A DNA stretch of 64,000 nt. Source: Serratia sp. UGAL515B_01 (GTDB lineage: Bacteria; Pseudomonadota; Gammaproteobacteria; Enterobacterales; Enterobacteriaceae). The stretch lies in assembly GCF_033095805.1 (NCBI RefSeq), contig NZ_CP109901.1, positions 496,001 to 560,000 on the forward strand, in the 5' to 3' direction. Shown in pieces: positions 49,978 to 60,799 of this stretch. Each line of letters starts with the position of its first letter. Positions within the stretch are counted from its first letter, which is position 1. A program made the position numbers and the translations under genes. A model generated the notes under the pieces. The model saw only the letters and a program-made list of their open reading frames with translations, did not search any database and had not been told where the DNA came from.

Positions 49978-51096
49978 TTACTGAATGGAAAGTACCAGAA
50001 CGGCGTTGGCGGTAAAGTCACCAGTTGCGATCGTTTTGGCCGTAGGATTTTTTACCGGAGCGACATAGATACGATCGCTTCCTGTACCATTGACCAGCCT
50101 ACTGTCAAAACTAGTCCAGGGTTTAACCGTTTTACCGCTGTGTTTCACCACGATGCCCAGATCGGGATTACTGGTCGCGATATAATTGCTGGAGAAGGTG
50201 CTGTTATCAGCGAGCATATTGATTTTTATCGGCAAGGTACGTGGGGTGTTGCAACGGTAAGTGAGTTGGATCTCCTGACCATAGCGGCTACCGTCCAGGG
50301 TAATATCTGTACTGCTTAGATCTCTAAAATCCACATCCCTTTTATCAGCCTGGATACTGCATTGTACAGGTACTGGAAGCGTTTGCCCTTTAAGAATGAT
50401 GCGAAAAACTGGGAGTGGGTTTCGTGGAATTTCTGCCATCCCGTTGACAAACATTGAGAGAAAAAAATTAGAGGCAACTACCTGGTCTCGTGGCATTATT
50501 GCAGCGCCACCAATAACATCCTTACGGAGTCTTAAGGATAAGTATCCATTGAGTCCAATCCTCCACGTTTTAGGAGACCTGCTAGGACCTTTACCCGCCG
50601 CGTAGGTGCCCATAAAAAACCAAGAATCCAATATTCCGCCCGATAAAATAAAAATCTTTATGTCAAGAAAGTCACTCAATTTTAGATAACCGGGATTGAT
50701 ATCGGAAACAGGAAGAGGGGAGTCTACTAAAGCATAGTAGTAGACAGCACTTTTACCTGTCTCATTATCAAGGTTTACGGCATAGCCACTGGGACCAACT
50801 TGCGTTACGTAGGATGCCACCACGGTAGTTCCTGCTAGGTAGCTCGGGAAAGATATATTGCCCATCTCTACGATAAAATCATTTTCCCCAGGATTAGCCC
50901 AAATGGTATTTGGCACATTGGCATAGGCGGTTTGCTTCCCAAGCAAAACAAGAAAAAGTAGTAAAGTTAATTTTATTTTATAACCTGATATTATCGCTGC
51001 CTTAATCGTATTCTCTTGCTGGAAGATATTCACCTTACATAAAGTTTTGCATTCACGGTTAAGGACACTAAAGATCTTATATCTATAGCTAGTCAA
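49978..51096 (-). CDS. orphan fimbrial adhesin-like protein
   Basis: 372 residues. The start is TTG at 51096, with a strong GAGGAG site nine bases upstream. A long polar n-region of about 40 residues precedes a hydrophobic core (KLTLLLFLVLLG) and an AYA-N signal-peptidase site near residue 60. The middle (60-250) is a beta-rich receptor-binding-like domain. From about residue 255 it is a pilin domain: cysteines in VQCSIQAD and LTYRCNTP, and a C-terminal donor-strand-type end GDFTANAVLVLSIQ. This two-domain design is that of chaperone-usher tip adhesins. No chaperone, usher or major pilin lies nearby, so it is an orphan. Low GC compared with its neighbours suggests transfer. Confidence 0.75.
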   Translation of the reverse strand: MTSYRYKIFSVLNRECKTLCKVNIFQQENTIKAAIISGYKIKLTLLLFLVLLGKQTAYANVPNTIWANPGENDFIVEMGNISFPSYLAGTTVVASYVTQVGPSGYAVNLDNETGKSAVYYYALVDSPLPVSDINPGYLKLSDFLDIKIFILSGGILDSWFFMGTYAAGKGPSRSPKTWRIGLNGYLSLRLRKDVIGGAAIMPRDQVVASNFFLSMFVNGMAEIPRNPLPVFRIILKGQTLPVPVQCSIQADKRDVDFRDLSSTDITLDGSRYGQEIQLTYRCNTPRTLPIKINMLADNSTFSSNYIATSNPDLGIVVKHSGKTVKPWTSFDSRLVNGTGSDRIYVAPVKNPTAKTIATGDFTANAVLVLSIQ

Positions 51097-51321
51097 GATG
51101 AACTCCTCATTCCATTGATTTACATCGAGTATGTTGCGTGAAGGATAGCGAAAGCTAGAGTTATGATCAATGAAGTCGATCGTTTTAAATGTTTCTGTAT
51201 ATTATAATAAAAGATAATCACTAAATGTTACTAAGTGGTAACTGATATCATTAGTAATGCATTTAATAAGTGGTAAATTTATTTTTTAAACCTTTTTGAA
51301 AAGTGAAATATATTATTAACA
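51097..51321. other. AT-rich gap upstream of the adhesin gene
   Basis: About 225 very AT-rich bases with no gene. It should hold the minus-strand adhesin promoter, with the AT-richness typical of H-NS-bound acquired DNA. Confidence 0.4.
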
Positions 51322-51507
51322 ATGCCGTCACTGGTTTTATTCTGTGTAATAGGTGTGAAAAGTAGGGGGAGAGATAAGTCATTGGAAATGAGTGCCGAAC
51401 AAGGTTGTTACATAGCAGGCATTGAATGCACAAATGTTGCCGAACTATGCCGCATTCAGCGTGCGAGTGGCATGGATTTTTCTGCGTTGTTCACGCACCA
51501 AGCGTAA
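51322..51507 (+). CDS. doubtful 61-residue ORF, possible nhaR-like remnant
   Basis: Starts MPSLVLFCVIGVKSRG and ends MDFSALFTHQA, stopping inside the rpsT terminator region. No good ribosome-binding site. The end SGMDFSALF resembles the NhaR end [11 protein letters not shown], and the two DNA stretches share GATTT.TC.GCG.TGTT. It could be a decayed duplicate or chance. Not recognised otherwise. Confidence 0.2.
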   Translation: MPSLVLFCVIGVKSRGRDKSLEMSAEQGCYIAGIECTNVAELCRIQRASGMDFSALFTHQA

Positions 51508-51533
51508 AAAAACCGGCCTTGGCCGGTTTTTTT
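51506..51533. terminator. terminator of rpsT (bidirectional)
   Basis: AAAAAAACCGGCC-TT-GGCCGGTTTTTTT, a perfect symmetrical palindrome able to end transcription from both sides. Confidence 0.94.
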
Positions 51534-51554
51534 AACAAGCAGTCAACATAAGGC

Positions 51555-51818
51555 TTATTGCATTGCGTTGATACGTGCAGTCAGGTTTGACTTATGACGT
51601 GCTGCTTTGTTTTTGTGGATCAGGCCTTTTGCTGCCTGACGATCCACAAGTGGTTGCATTACCAGGAATGCACTTTCTGCTGCTGCTTTATCGCCAGCTG
51701 CGATAGCTGCGTCTACCTTCTTGATAAAGGTACGCACCATTGAGCGACGGCTAGCGTTATGCTTGCGGCGTTTCTCAGACTGTATGGCGCGTTTCTTAGC
51801 TGATTTGATATTAGCCAA
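51555..51818 (-). CDS. rpsT: 30S ribosomal protein S20
   Basis: 87-residue basic protein, first residues [20 protein letters not shown] after the initiator. The start is TTG at 51818, as in E. coli where the UUG start is part of translational autoregulation by S20. A Shine-Dalgarno GGGAG lies upstream. A longer frame to 51851 (ATG) is open but would add 11 residues not found in S20. Confidence 0.96.
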   Translation of the reverse strand: MANIKSAKKRAIQSEKRRKHNASRRSMVRTFIKKVDAAIAAGDKAAAESAFLVMQPLVDRQAAKGLIHKNKAARHKSNLTARINAMQ

Positions 51819-52244
51819 GTTCCAACTCCCAAATATATCTATTGAGGACAATTCAAAGGCCGAGGAATATGCCCTTTTAGCCTTCGTTTGTCAACGGATT
51901 TGTGCAAATAAGCGCCGTTTGTACGGGCGGCACTTGCTATGTTGTGATGGCGCAGGATTTTACCAGCTTCGGCTATGGGAATACAGTGTTTCGCAATAAA
52001 AATCGCTACATGATGTGTATTGCATTCAGCGAGTCGTTCAGCTGCCAAGAAATTCTCCCACAGTCTTTGAGGTGCATCTTGTAAAAGGTCGAGTGAAATA
52101 GCACGGATTGATGCGGATAAAGGGTGGTTAAGGCGATTTACCTCCGGTATGGTATGACTATTACGTCAAACAAAACAATCGCGGGTTAACCTTAACCGTT
52201 GTACAAGGTATAATCCGCCGATTTCCATCGTTTTTGAGCCAGCT
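51819..52244. promoter_or_regulatory. divergent rpsT-ribF control region
   Basis: 426 bases. Holds the rpsT promoters on the minus strand, the ribF promoter on the plus strand and a possible yaaY relic (51919-51999). GTACAAGGTATAATCC near 52201 contains TATAAT close before ribF. Confidence 0.5.
51919..51999 (+). pseudogene. yaaY: possible yaaY relic
   Basis: The frame reads LYGRHLLCCDGAGFYQLRLWEYS before a stop at 51997. The segment DGAGFYQL with a following EYS matches the start of E. coli YaaY, recalled from memory, at the same locus. Here the frame ends after about 26 codons. Either a truncated gene or conserved promoter DNA of rpsT read as protein. Confidence 0.35.
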
Positions 52245-53183
52245 ATGCAGCTAATTCGCGGCATCCATAACATTCGGGCACGCCACCATGGTTGTGTGCT
52301 CACTATCGGCAATTTTGACGGCGTACATCGTGGTCATAAAGCGCTGTTGGATCAGTTAAAACATGAAGGGCAACGCCTTGGTTTGCCGGTGATTGTCATG
52401 GTCTTTGAACCGCAGCCGTTGGAGCTGTTTGCCGCCGAGAAGGCACCAGCACGTCTTACGCGCCTGCGTGACAAGGCTAAATATCTGGCGAAAACCGGGG
52501 TTGACTATCTGCTATGTGTCAAATTTGACCCTCGTTTTGCCGCTAATACTGCACAGACGTTTGTCGCTGAGCTGTTGGTGGATAAACTGGGGGTGAAATT
52601 CTTGATGGTAGGGGATGACTTCCGTTTTGGTGCTGGCCGCATGGGCGATTACCCTTTGCTGCAGAAGGCCGGGATGGAATATGGTTTTGAGGTAGTCAGC
52701 ACGCCGACTTTCCGTGAAGGCAACCAGCGCATCAGTAGCACCGCCATTCGCAATGCCCTGCGTGATGACGATCTACTCTTGTCGGAAACCCTACTTGGGC
52801 ATCCTTATAGTATTTCAGGGCGAGTGGTGCATGGCGATGAGCTCGGACGAACCATCGGTTTCCCGACGGCCAACCTGCCGCTTAAACGCCTCGTTGCTCC
52901 TGTCAATGGGGTTTATGCGGTCGATGTTTATGGCCTTGGTCCTGAGCCTTTACCGGGTGTTGCCAATATTGGTACGCGTCCTACGGTAGCGGGTGTACGC
53001 CAGCAGCTTGAAGTGCATTTGCTGGATATCACAATAGATCTATACGGGCGCCATCTGGATGTGGTGCTCCGCGCAAAATTGCGCAATGAACAGCGTTTTG
53101 CTTCGCTCGATGCGCTGAAGCAGCAAATCGCCAATGATGTGGTGACTGCCCGAAAGTTCTTCGGGCTACAGACACCGGCTTAA
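52245..53183 (+). CDS. ribF: bifunctional riboflavin kinase / FAD synthetase
   Basis: Makes FMN then FAD from riboflavin. 312 residues. N-terminal FAD synthetase domain with the nucleotidyltransferase motif [16 protein letters not shown] near residue 22, and [15 protein letters not shown] near 165. C-terminal flavokinase domain with [17 protein letters not shown] near 195. ileS begins 31 bases downstream, forming the classic ribF-ileS-lspA-fkpB-ispH operon. Confidence 0.97.
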   Translation: MQLIRGIHNIRARHHGCVLTIGNFDGVHRGHKALLDQLKHEGQRLGLPVIVMVFEPQPLELFAAEKAPARLTRLRDKAKYLAKTGVDYLLCVKFDPRFAANTAQTFVAELLVDKLGVKFLMVGDDFRFGAGRMGDYPLLQKAGMEYGFEVVSTPTFREGNQRISSTAIRNALRDDDLLLSETLLGHPYSISGRVVHGDELGRTIGFPTANLPLKRLVAPVNGVYAVDVYGLGPEPLPGVANIGTRPTVAGVRQQLEVHLLDITIDLYGRHLDVVLRAKLRNEQRFASLDALKQQIANDVVTARKFFGLQTPA

Positions 53184-53214
53184 TCTTACGAACCGAAACG
53201 AGATCGAGAATCTG

Positions 53215-56031
53215 ATGAGTGACTATAAGAATACCCTGAACTTGCCGGAAACAGGGTTCCCGATGCGCGGCGATCTCGCCAAGCGCGAACCTGGCATGCT
53301 CAACCGTTGGGATGAACAGGGTTTGTACGGGATCATTCGTGCTGCCAAAAAGGGTAAGAAATCCTTCATTTTGCATGATGGGCCTCCGTATGCGAATGGC
53401 AGCCTTCATATTGGTCACTCGGTAAACAAGATCCTTAAAGATATTATTATCAAGTCTAAAGGGATGGCCGGTTTCGACTCGCCTTACGTTCCCGGCTGGG
53501 ACTGCCACGGCTTGCCGATCGAATTGAAGGTTGAACAGTTGTATGGCAAACCGGGCGATAAGCTGACGTCTGCAGAGTTCCGCAAAAAATGCCGTGAATA
53601 TGCCGCTGAGCAGATAGAAGGCCAGAAAAAAGACTTTATCCGTATGGGGGTTCTGGGCGACTGGAACCATCCTTATCTGACCATGGACTTCAAAACCGAA
53701 GCCAACATTATCCGTGCACTTGGCAAGATCATCAGCAATGGTCACCTGTTGAAAGGTGCCAAGCCGGTGCATTGGTGTACGGATTGTGGTTCTTCCTTGG
53801 CGGAAGCAGAGGTTGAATACTACGATAAAACCTCGCCATCCATCGATGTGGCTTTCAATGCTGTTGATGCCGCGGCTGTGACTGCAAAATTTGGTGTCAG
53901 CAGTGTTAATGGCCCGGTTTCTCTGGTGATCTGGACGACCACACCGTGGACGTTGCCAGCCAACCGCGCTATTTCGCTGAACCCGGAATTTGTCTATCAA
54001 CTGGTGCAGGTTGAAGGCCAATGTTTGATTTTGGCGGCTGAATTAGTTGAAAGCGTGATGAAGCGCGCAGGTATTACCCACTGGGAAGTGCTGGGTAGCT
54101 GCAAAGGCAGCGATCTGGAGCTAATGCGCTTCACCCATCCGTTCATGGGCTGTGACGTGCCAGTCGTCCTTGGCGATCACGTCACGCTGGATGCCGGCAC
54201 TGGCGCGGTACATACCGCGCCAGGCCATGGCCCGGATGACTTTGTCATCGGCCAGAAATACGGCCTTGAAGTGGCCAATCCGGTTGGTCCTAACGGTTGC
54301 TACCTTGTGGGCACTTACCCCTCTCTGGACGGTAAGTTTGTGTTCAAGGCCAACGATCTGATCGTTGAGTTGTTGCGTGAAAAAGGTGCACTACTGCACG
54401 TTGAAAAATTACAGCATAGCTATCCGTGCTGCTGGCGGCACAAAACGCCGATCATCTTCCGCGCTACGCCGCAGTGGTTCATTAGCATGGATCAGAATGG
54501 TTTGCGTAAGCAGTCGCTGGAAGAGATCAAAGGCGTACAGTGGATACCAGAATGGGGGCAAGCGCGTATAGAAACGATGGTGGCAAACCGCCCAGACTGG
54601 TGTATTTCTCGCCAACGTACCTGGGGGGTGCCAATGTCTCTGTTTGTTCACAAAGAGACAGAGCAGCTTCATCCGCGCAGCGTAGAGCTGATGGAAGAAG
54701 TGGCCAAGCGTGTAGAACAAGACGGTATTCAGGCTTGGTGGGATCTGGACGCTGCCGAGATTCTCGGTGTGGACGCGGCTGATTATGTGAAAGTTCCCGA
54801 TACGCTGGATGTGTGGTTTGACTCTGGATCAACACACTCATCAGTAGTGGATGTGCGCCCAGAATTCAACGGGCATGGCGCCGATATGTATCTGGAAGGT
54901 TCTGACCAACACCGCGGTTGGTTTATGTCGTCACTGATGATTTCAACGGCCATGAAGGGGAAAGCCCCTTATAAAGAAGTTCTGACGCACGGTTTCACCG
55001 TTGATGGGCAAGGTCGTAAAATGTCGAAATCCATCGGCAACACTGTCAGTCCTCAAGATGTAATGAATAAGCTGGGGGGTGATATCCTGCGTCTATGGGT
55101 CGCCTCAACCGATTATACCGGTGAAATTGCGGTTTCCGATGAGATCCTCAAACGTGCAGCCGATTCTTATCGCCGTATTCGTAATACTGCGCGCTTCCTG
55201 CTGGCTAACCTGAACGGGTTTGACCCAAGCACTGACAGCGTGCCAGCAGATGAGATGGTGACGCTGGATCGTTGGGCCGTAGGCTGTGCCTTGGCAGCTC
55301 AGCGGGATATTGAACAGGCTTATGCCAACTATGATTTCCATGAGGTAGTACAGCGTCTGATGCAGTTCTGCTCGGTCGAAATGGGTTCCTTCTATCTGGA
55401 TATCATTAAAGACCGCCAATACACTGCGAAAAGCGATAGCGTTGCCCGCCGTAGCTGCCAGACGGCACTGTTCCACATTGCAGAAGCGCTGGTACGCTGG
55501 ATGGCGCCGATCATGTCGTTTACCGCCGACGAAATCTGGGGGTTCTTGCCAGGCAAACGTGCGCAGTTTGTGTTCACTGAAGAGTGGTACGATGGCCTGT
55601 TCGATTTGGCTGACGGTGAAGGTATGAATGATGCTTTCTGGGCCGAGATGCTAAAAGTACGCGGCGAAGTGAACAAGGTGCTGGAGCAGGCACGTGCGGA
55701 TAAGCGCATTGGCGGCTCCTTGGAGGCAGCGGTCACGTTATATGCAGACGGCGACTTGGCTGCGAGCTTGAACAGTCTGCAGGATGAACTGCGTTTTGTC
55801 CTGTTGACCTCGGCAGCCAGTGTGGCACCGCTTGCGGATGCACCAGCGGATGCACAGCAAAGTGAGTTGATGAAAGGGCTGAAAATCGCGTTCAGCACCG
55901 CTGTTGGTGAAAAATGCCCGCGTTGCTGGCATTACACCACCGACATTGGCCAAGTGGCAGAGCACGCAGAGCTCTGCGGTCGCTGCGTAACTAACGTAGC
56001 CGGTGACGGCGAAAAACGTAACTTTGCTTGA
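53215..56031 (+). CDS. ileS: isoleucyl-tRNA synthetase
   Basis: Class I synthetase, 938 residues as in E. coli. The HIGH motif is in [20 protein letters not shown] near residue 65, the editing domain begins [17 protein letters not shown] near 240, and the KMSKS motif is in [17 protein letters not shown] near 600. The C-terminal zinc site has CPRCWHYT and CGRCVTN. lspA follows 13 bases after the stop. Confidence 0.98.
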   Translation: MSDYKNTLNLPETGFPMRGDLAKREPGMLNRWDEQGLYGIIRAAKKGKKSFILHDGPPYANGSLHIGHSVNKILKDIIIKSKGMAGFDSPYVPGWDCHGLPIELKVEQLYGKPGDKLTSAEFRKKCREYAAEQIEGQKKDFIRMGVLGDWNHPYLTMDFKTEANIIRALGKIISNGHLLKGAKPVHWCTDCGSSLAEAEVEYYDKTSPSIDVAFNAVDAAAVTAKFGVSSVNGPVSLVIWTTTPWTLPANRAISLNPEFVYQLVQVEGQCLILAAELVESVMKRAGITHWEVLGSCKGSDLELMRFTHPFMGCDVPVVLGDHVTLDAGTGAVHTAPGHGPDDFVIGQKYGLEVANPVGPNGCYLVGTYPSLDGKFVFKANDLIVELLREKGALLHVEKLQHSYPCCWRHKTPIIFRATPQWFISMDQNGLRKQSLEEIKGVQWIPEWGQARIETMVANRPDWCISRQRTWGVPMSLFVHKETEQLHPRSVELMEEVAKRVEQDGIQAWWDLDAAEILGVDAADYVKVPDTLDVWFDSGSTHSSVVDVRPEFNGHGADMYLEGSDQHRGWFMSSLMISTAMKGKAPYKEVLTHGFTVDGQGRKMSKSIGNTVSPQDVMNKLGGDILRLWVASTDYTGEIAVSDEILKRAADSYRRIRNTARFLLANLNGFDPSTDSVPADEMVTLDRWAVGCALAAQRDIEQAYANYDFHEVVQRLMQFCSVEMGSFYLDIIKDRQYTAKSDSVARRSCQTALFHIAEALVRWMAPIMSFTADEIWGFLPGKRAQFVFTEEWYDGLFDLADGEGMNDAFWAEMLKVRGEVNKVLEQARADKRIGGSLEAAVTLYADGDLAASLNSLQDELRFVLLTSAASVAPLADAPADAQQSELMKGLKIAFSTAVGEKCPRCWHYTTDIGQVAEHAELCGRCVTNVAGDGEKRNFA

Positions 56032-56044
56032 GAACAAACGCCTG

Positions 56045-56551
56045 ATGAGTAGACCGATAAGTTCGACCGGCTTACGCTGGCTATGGTTAGTTGTTGTCGT
56101 GTTGGTAATGGATCTGGCTAGCAAACAGTGGGTCCTGAATAACTTCGTGCTGGGTCAGACCCAGCCGTTGTTTCCATCATTCAATCTGTACTATGCACGT
56201 AACTACGGAGCAGCGTTCAGTTTTCTTGCTGACCACGATGGTTGGCAGCGTTGGTTCTTTGCCGGTATTGCCATTGCCATCGTGGTGGTACTGTTGGTGA
56301 TGATGTATCGCAGTAGTGCCCAGCAGAAGCTGAATAATATTGCCTATGCCTTTATTATTGGCGGGGCGCTCGGTAACCTGTTTGATCGTGTATGGCATGG
56401 TTTTGTGGTCGACTTCATCGACTTTTATATCGGAAACTGGCATTACCCAACTTTCAATCTGGCTGACAGCTTTATCTGCATTGGTGCTGTGATGATCGTA
56501 CTGGAAGGGTTCTTGCCAAGGAAGAAAAGTGTCAATAGCGAAGGTAAGTAA
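56045..56551 (+). CDS. lspA: lipoprotein signal peptidase
   Basis: Aspartyl protease of the inner membrane that removes signal peptides from prolipoproteins. 168 residues, four membrane helices. The catalytic aspartates are in [10 protein letters not shown] near residue 123 and [11 protein letters not shown] near 142; [13 protein letters not shown] carries the conserved Asn. The ATG at 56045 gives the family N-terminus; an open frame upstream into ileS was rejected. Confidence 0.96.
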   Translation: MSRPISSTGLRWLWLVVVVLVMDLASKQWVLNNFVLGQTQPLFPSFNLYYARNYGAAFSFLADHDGWQRWFFAGIAIAIVVVLLVMMYRSSAQQKLNNIAYAFIIGGALGNLFDRVWHGFVVDFIDFYIGNWHYPTFNLADSFICIGAVMIVLEGFLPRKKSVNSEGK

Positions 56552-56552
56552 C

Positions 56553-57023
56553 ATGACGGCTCAGGTTAACAGTAATAGCGCAGTGCTGGCACATTTTACG
56601 CTGAAACTGGCTGATGGAACGACCGCCGAATCAACCCATTCTAATGGTAAACCAGCGCTGTTTCGTTTAGGTGATGGTAGCCTGTCAGCGGCGTTGGAGC
56701 AGCAACTGCTTGGCCTGCGGGTCGGAGAGAAATGTACCTTTACCCTTCAGCCTGAAGCGGCGTTTGGCAGCGAGAATCCCGATTTGATCCAGTTCTTTTC
56801 GCGTCGCGATTTTACCGAGACGGGCGTGCCGGATGTTGGCACCATTATGTTGTTTACGGCAATGGATGGCAGCGAAATGCCTGGTATGGTGCGTGAAGTG
56901 GCAGAGGATTCTATCACTGTTGATTTCAACCATCCTCTGGCGGGGCGCACGGTAACATTTGATATCGAAGTGTTGGAGATCGACCCTCGGCAGGAGGTCA
57001 AGCATGCAGATATTATTGGCTAA
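56553..57023 (+). CDS. fkpB: FKBP-type peptidyl-prolyl isomerase
   Basis: SlpA-type FKBP with an inserted-flap domain, 156 residues (E. coli 149). The core has [19 protein letters not shown] and [20 protein letters not shown]; the C-terminal [21 protein letters not shown] is diagnostic. The ATG at 56553 lies one base after the lspA stop. The reading frame runs 20 bases into ispH, adding about seven residues ([10 protein letters not shown]) compared with E. coli. Confidence 0.95.
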   Translation: MTAQVNSNSAVLAHFTLKLADGTTAESTHSNGKPALFRLGDGSLSAALEQQLLGLRVGEKCTFTLQPEAAFGSENPDLIQFFSRRDFTETGVPDVGTIMLFTAMDGSEMPGMVREVAEDSITVDFNHPLAGRTVTFDIEVLEIDPRQEVKHADIIG

Positions 57024-57957
57024 CCCACGTGGTTTTTGCGCGGGGGTTGATCGTGCGATCAGCATCGTGGAACGGGCGTTAGAGATTTACGGTGCACCGA
57101 TTTACGTTCGCCACGAAGTGGTACACAACCGCTATGTGGTAGATAGCCTGCGAGAGCGTGGCGCGGTGTTCATTGAAGAGATCGCGGAAGTGCCAGACGG
57201 CTCGATACTGATCTTCTCCGCACATGGCGTTTCACAAGCGGTTCGTGCAGAAGCCAAAGCGCGTGATCTCACTATGCTGTTTGATGCGACCTGTCCGCTG
57301 GTAACTAAAGTGCATATGGAAGTGGCGCGTGCCAGCCGTAAGGGAACTGAAGCTATCCTGATTGGTCACGCCGGGCATCCGGAAGTTGAAGGGACCATGG
57401 GCCAGTATAGCAACCCTAAAGGTGGGATGTACCTAGTAGAGTCACCAGAGGATGTCTGGAAGTTACAGGTAAAGAATGAGAGCAACCTGTGCTTTATGAC
57501 GCAGACTACGCTGTCGGTGGATGATACCTCTGATGTGATCGACGCGTTGCGTAAGCGCTTCCCGAGTATTATCGGGCCGCGTAAAGACGATATCTGTTAT
57601 GCCACGACCAACCGTCAGGAAGCGGTCCGCAGCTTGGCAGGTGATGCTGATGTGGTTCTGGTTGTTGGCTCTAAAAACTCCTCTAACTCTAATCGTTTGG
57701 CAGAACTGGCACAGCGTGTAGGTAAACCTGCCTACCTGATAGATTCTGCGGCAGATATTCAGGAAGTCTGGTTGAAAGACGCCATCAATATCGGCGTCAC
57801 CGCCGGAGCCTCTGCACCAGACGTGCTAGTTCAGGACGTGATCAACTGCTTGAAGGCGTTAGGTTGCCAAGACGTTCATGAAATTAGCGGGCGTGAAGAG
57901 AACATCGTGTTTGAAGTCCCAAAAGAGTTGAGGATGGACATCAAGCAGATCGACTGA
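57004..57957 (+). CDS. ispH: 4-hydroxy-3-methylbut-2-enyl diphosphate reductase
   Basis: Iron-sulphur enzyme that makes IPP and DMAPP in the last MEP-pathway step. 317 residues (E. coli 316). The cluster cysteines are in [12 protein letters not shown] at residue 12, [10 protein letters not shown] near 96 and the third Cys near 197 ([11 protein letters not shown]); GITAGAS-type and SSNS motifs follow. The ATG at 57004 lies inside fkpB, with CAGGAGG nearby. Confidence 0.97.
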   Translation: MQILLANPRGFCAGVDRAISIVERALEIYGAPIYVRHEVVHNRYVVDSLRERGAVFIEEIAEVPDGSILIFSAHGVSQAVRAEAKARDLTMLFDATCPLVTKVHMEVARASRKGTEAILIGHAGHPEVEGTMGQYSNPKGGMYLVESPEDVWKLQVKNESNLCFMTQTTLSVDDTSDVIDALRKRFPSIIGPRKDDICYATTNRQEAVRSLAGDADVVLVVGSKNSSNSNRLAELAQRVGKPAYLIDSAADIQEVWLKDAINIGVTAGASAPDVLVQDVINCLKALGCQDVHEISGREENIVFEVPKELRMDIKQID

Positions 57958-57979
57958 GGTCGGCGTGGTGATAAAACAG

Positions 57980-58003
57980 CGGGGAGCCAAGGCTCCCCGT
58001 TTT
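57980..58003 (+). terminator. intrinsic terminator of the ribF-ispH operon
   Basis: CGGGGAGCC-AA-GGCTCCCCG followed by TTTT, 22 bases after the ispH stop. Confidence 0.92.
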
Positions 58004-58035
58004 GCATTTACAGATATATCCCCGTCCCCCTTCAA

Positions 58036-58130
58036 GCTGAACGGGTGTTGGCTGCCTTTTCTTACCTTGGTCACTTGGTTTACCACGCTCCGAGAGCAGC
58101 GTGAAGTAACCAATTTTAGCGCATTCATTT
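58036..58130. repeat. intergenic repeat, family B, copy 2 (degenerate)
   Basis: CCTTCAAGCTGAACGGGTGTTGGCTGCC shows the same start as the repeat at 49789 (CTTCAAG, then GGGTGTTGGCTGC), and GGTCAC and ACGCTCC blocks follow in order. The right inverted arm is not recognisable. It lies in the 378-base gap between ispH and dapB, where no gene is seen. Confidence 0.55.
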
Positions 58131-58317
58131 GGTTGCATGGATAGTGCATGATTATGTAAAACGGTGCTGCCGTTTTTAGCGGGACATTGTTAATTAATTG
58201 ACGGTGTTGCTGATGAAATGCCACAAATATCATAATTTTCTAATCCGCAATGAAATCCTCTGGTAGTGGTGAGGTGAGAAAGTTACTCTGCACCAATAGC
58301 CGAGGATTGGCTTTTGA

Positions 58318-59157
<840 letters not shown>

Positions 59158-59626
59158 TGAATTAAACTCCGCTTTTATATGGTGAAATTGATTGTAACAT
59201 TATGATAAAAGGGTGATAAATTTATTGCCCTTTTTTAAATGATTTAAAATAAGTGTTACGATTTAATATTTATATATTGTTGATTTTTTTTGTTGTTATC
59301 TTTTGTTTTAAGCCGTTTTAATGGGTGTTTTTGTTTTAAGTCGGTCAGTTTTAGATTTTTTATGTTATTTTTTTGTTATTGTTGCCGGGCAACCGTTTAC
59401 TAAACCAGGTTTCTATATGTTTTTATAGGGATGAGGTAACTTTTTGTTTGAGGTTGGTAAAATTGAGATGAAAAAGGGTACTTTTTATGGACAAAAATCG
59501 ATCCCATTATTAGAATGCGCCCAATTTGCCAAAAATTAGCCTTGAGGGTGATTTTTGCATTGATTTAGATCGTGATATCTGAATTAATATGCAAATATAT
59601 TGATTTATTATTCCTTGGAGGGTGTT
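59158..59626 (+). promoter_or_regulatory. carAB control region with ARG boxes and a PUR-like box
   Basis: 469 bases, very T-rich on this strand. Two ARG boxes, TCTGAATTAATATGCAAA (59578-59595) and ATTGATTTATTATTCCTT (59599-59616), match the 18-bp consensus in 17 and 16 positions and are spaced by the canonical 3 bp, so ArgR should repress the proximal promoter. GGGCAACCGTTTACTA (59387-59402) resembles a PurR site. TTTTGTTTTAAG occurs twice (59301, 59329). This mirrors the two-promoter layout of E. coli carAB (pyrimidine/purine control upstream, arginine control downstream). Confidence 0.85.
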
Positions 59627-60775
59627 TTGAATAAGTCAGCGCTATTGGTTCTGGAAGACGGAACCCAATTCCACGGTCGGGCCATTGGGGCACAAGGTAC
59701 GGCAGTGGGGGAAGTGGTCTTCAATACGTCGATGACCGGCTATCAAGAAATCCTCACTGATCCTTCCTACTCCCGCCAAATCGTTACTCTTACTTATCCT
59801 CATATCGGCAATGTCGGCACCAATGCTTCCGACGAAGAATCCTCCTCTGTCCATGCTCAAGGCCTAGTCATTCGCGACCTTCCTCTGATTGCCAGTAACT
59901 ACCGTAGCGAAGAAGGGTTATCGGAATACCTCAAGCGCAATAATATTGTGGCGATTGCCGATATAGACACCCGAAAATTGACGCGTCTTTTGCGTGAGAA
60001 AGGTGCACAAAATGGCTGCATCATTGTAGGTGACGTTACTGATGCTGAACTGGCGCTGCAGAAAGCCAAAGCATTCCCGGGCCTGAAAGGCATGGATCTG
60101 GCCAAGGAAGTTACCACTAAAGAAGCCTACACCTGGCAACAGGGGAGCTGGACAATGGAAGGCGATCTACCGCAGGCAAAAACGGCAGATGAACTGCCTT
60201 ACCATGTCATCGCTTATGATTTCGGCGCGAAACGTAATATTTTGCGGATGTTGGTGGATCGCGGTTGCCGCCTGACCGTGGTGCCAGCACAAACGCCTGC
60301 TGAAGAGGTATTGAAAATGGCACCAGACGGCATCTTCCTCTCCAATGGTCCTGGCGATCCTGAGCCATGTGAGTATGCGATTAACGCCATCAAGAAGTTT
60401 CTGGAAAGCGACATCCCGGTATTCGGTATCTGTCTTGGCCACCAACTGCTGGCACTGGCCAGTGGTGCGAAAACCATAAAAATGAGGCTCGGCCACCACG
60501 GCGGTAACCACCCGGTCAAAGATTTGGATAACAATACCGTGATGATCACCGCGCAAAACCATGGTTTTGCCGTGGATGAAAATAACCTGCCAGCTCATCT
60601 GCGGGTGACGCACAAATCCCTGTTTGACCACACGGTTCAGGGCATCCACCGCACCGATAAAGCGGCGTTCAGCTTCCAGGGGCATCCAGAAGCCAGCCCC
60701 GGCCCGCATGACGCTGCACCGCTGTTCGATCACTTTATCGAACTGATTGAGACTTACCGTACCAACGCTAAATAA
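59627..60775 (+). CDS. carA: carbamoyl-phosphate synthase small subunit
   Basis: Glutaminase subunit supplying ammonia to CarB for arginine and pyrimidine synthesis. 382 residues from the TTG at 59627, same length and same start type as E. coli; TTGGAGGGTG is a strong Shine-Dalgarno. The class I amidotransferase nucleophile Cys is in [17 protein letters not shown] near residue 269, and the His/Glu pair in [15 protein letters not shown] near 353. carB starts 24 bases on. Confidence 0.97.
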   Translation: MNKSALLVLEDGTQFHGRAIGAQGTAVGEVVFNTSMTGYQEILTDPSYSRQIVTLTYPHIGNVGTNASDEESSSVHAQGLVIRDLPLIASNYRSEEGLSEYLKRNNIVAIADIDTRKLTRLLREKGAQNGCIIVGDVTDAELALQKAKAFPGLKGMDLAKEVTTKEAYTWQQGSWTMEGDLPQAKTADELPYHVIAYDFGAKRNILRMLVDRGCRLTVVPAQTPAEEVLKMAPDGIFLSNGPGDPEPCEYAINAIKKFLESDIPVFGICLGHQLLALASGAKTIKMRLGHHGGNHPVKDLDNNTVMITAQNHGFAVDENNLPAHLRVTHKSLFDHTVQGIHRTDKAAFSFQGHPEASPGPHDAAPLFDHFIELIETYRTNAK

Positions 60776-60799
60776 TCAGCATCAGGAGCCATTTTAGCC

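Noticed and set aside
51819..51851. ATG start for rpsT at 51851
   Set aside because: S20 begins directly at the TTG ([10 protein letters not shown] follows); the extra 11 residues are not found in the family.
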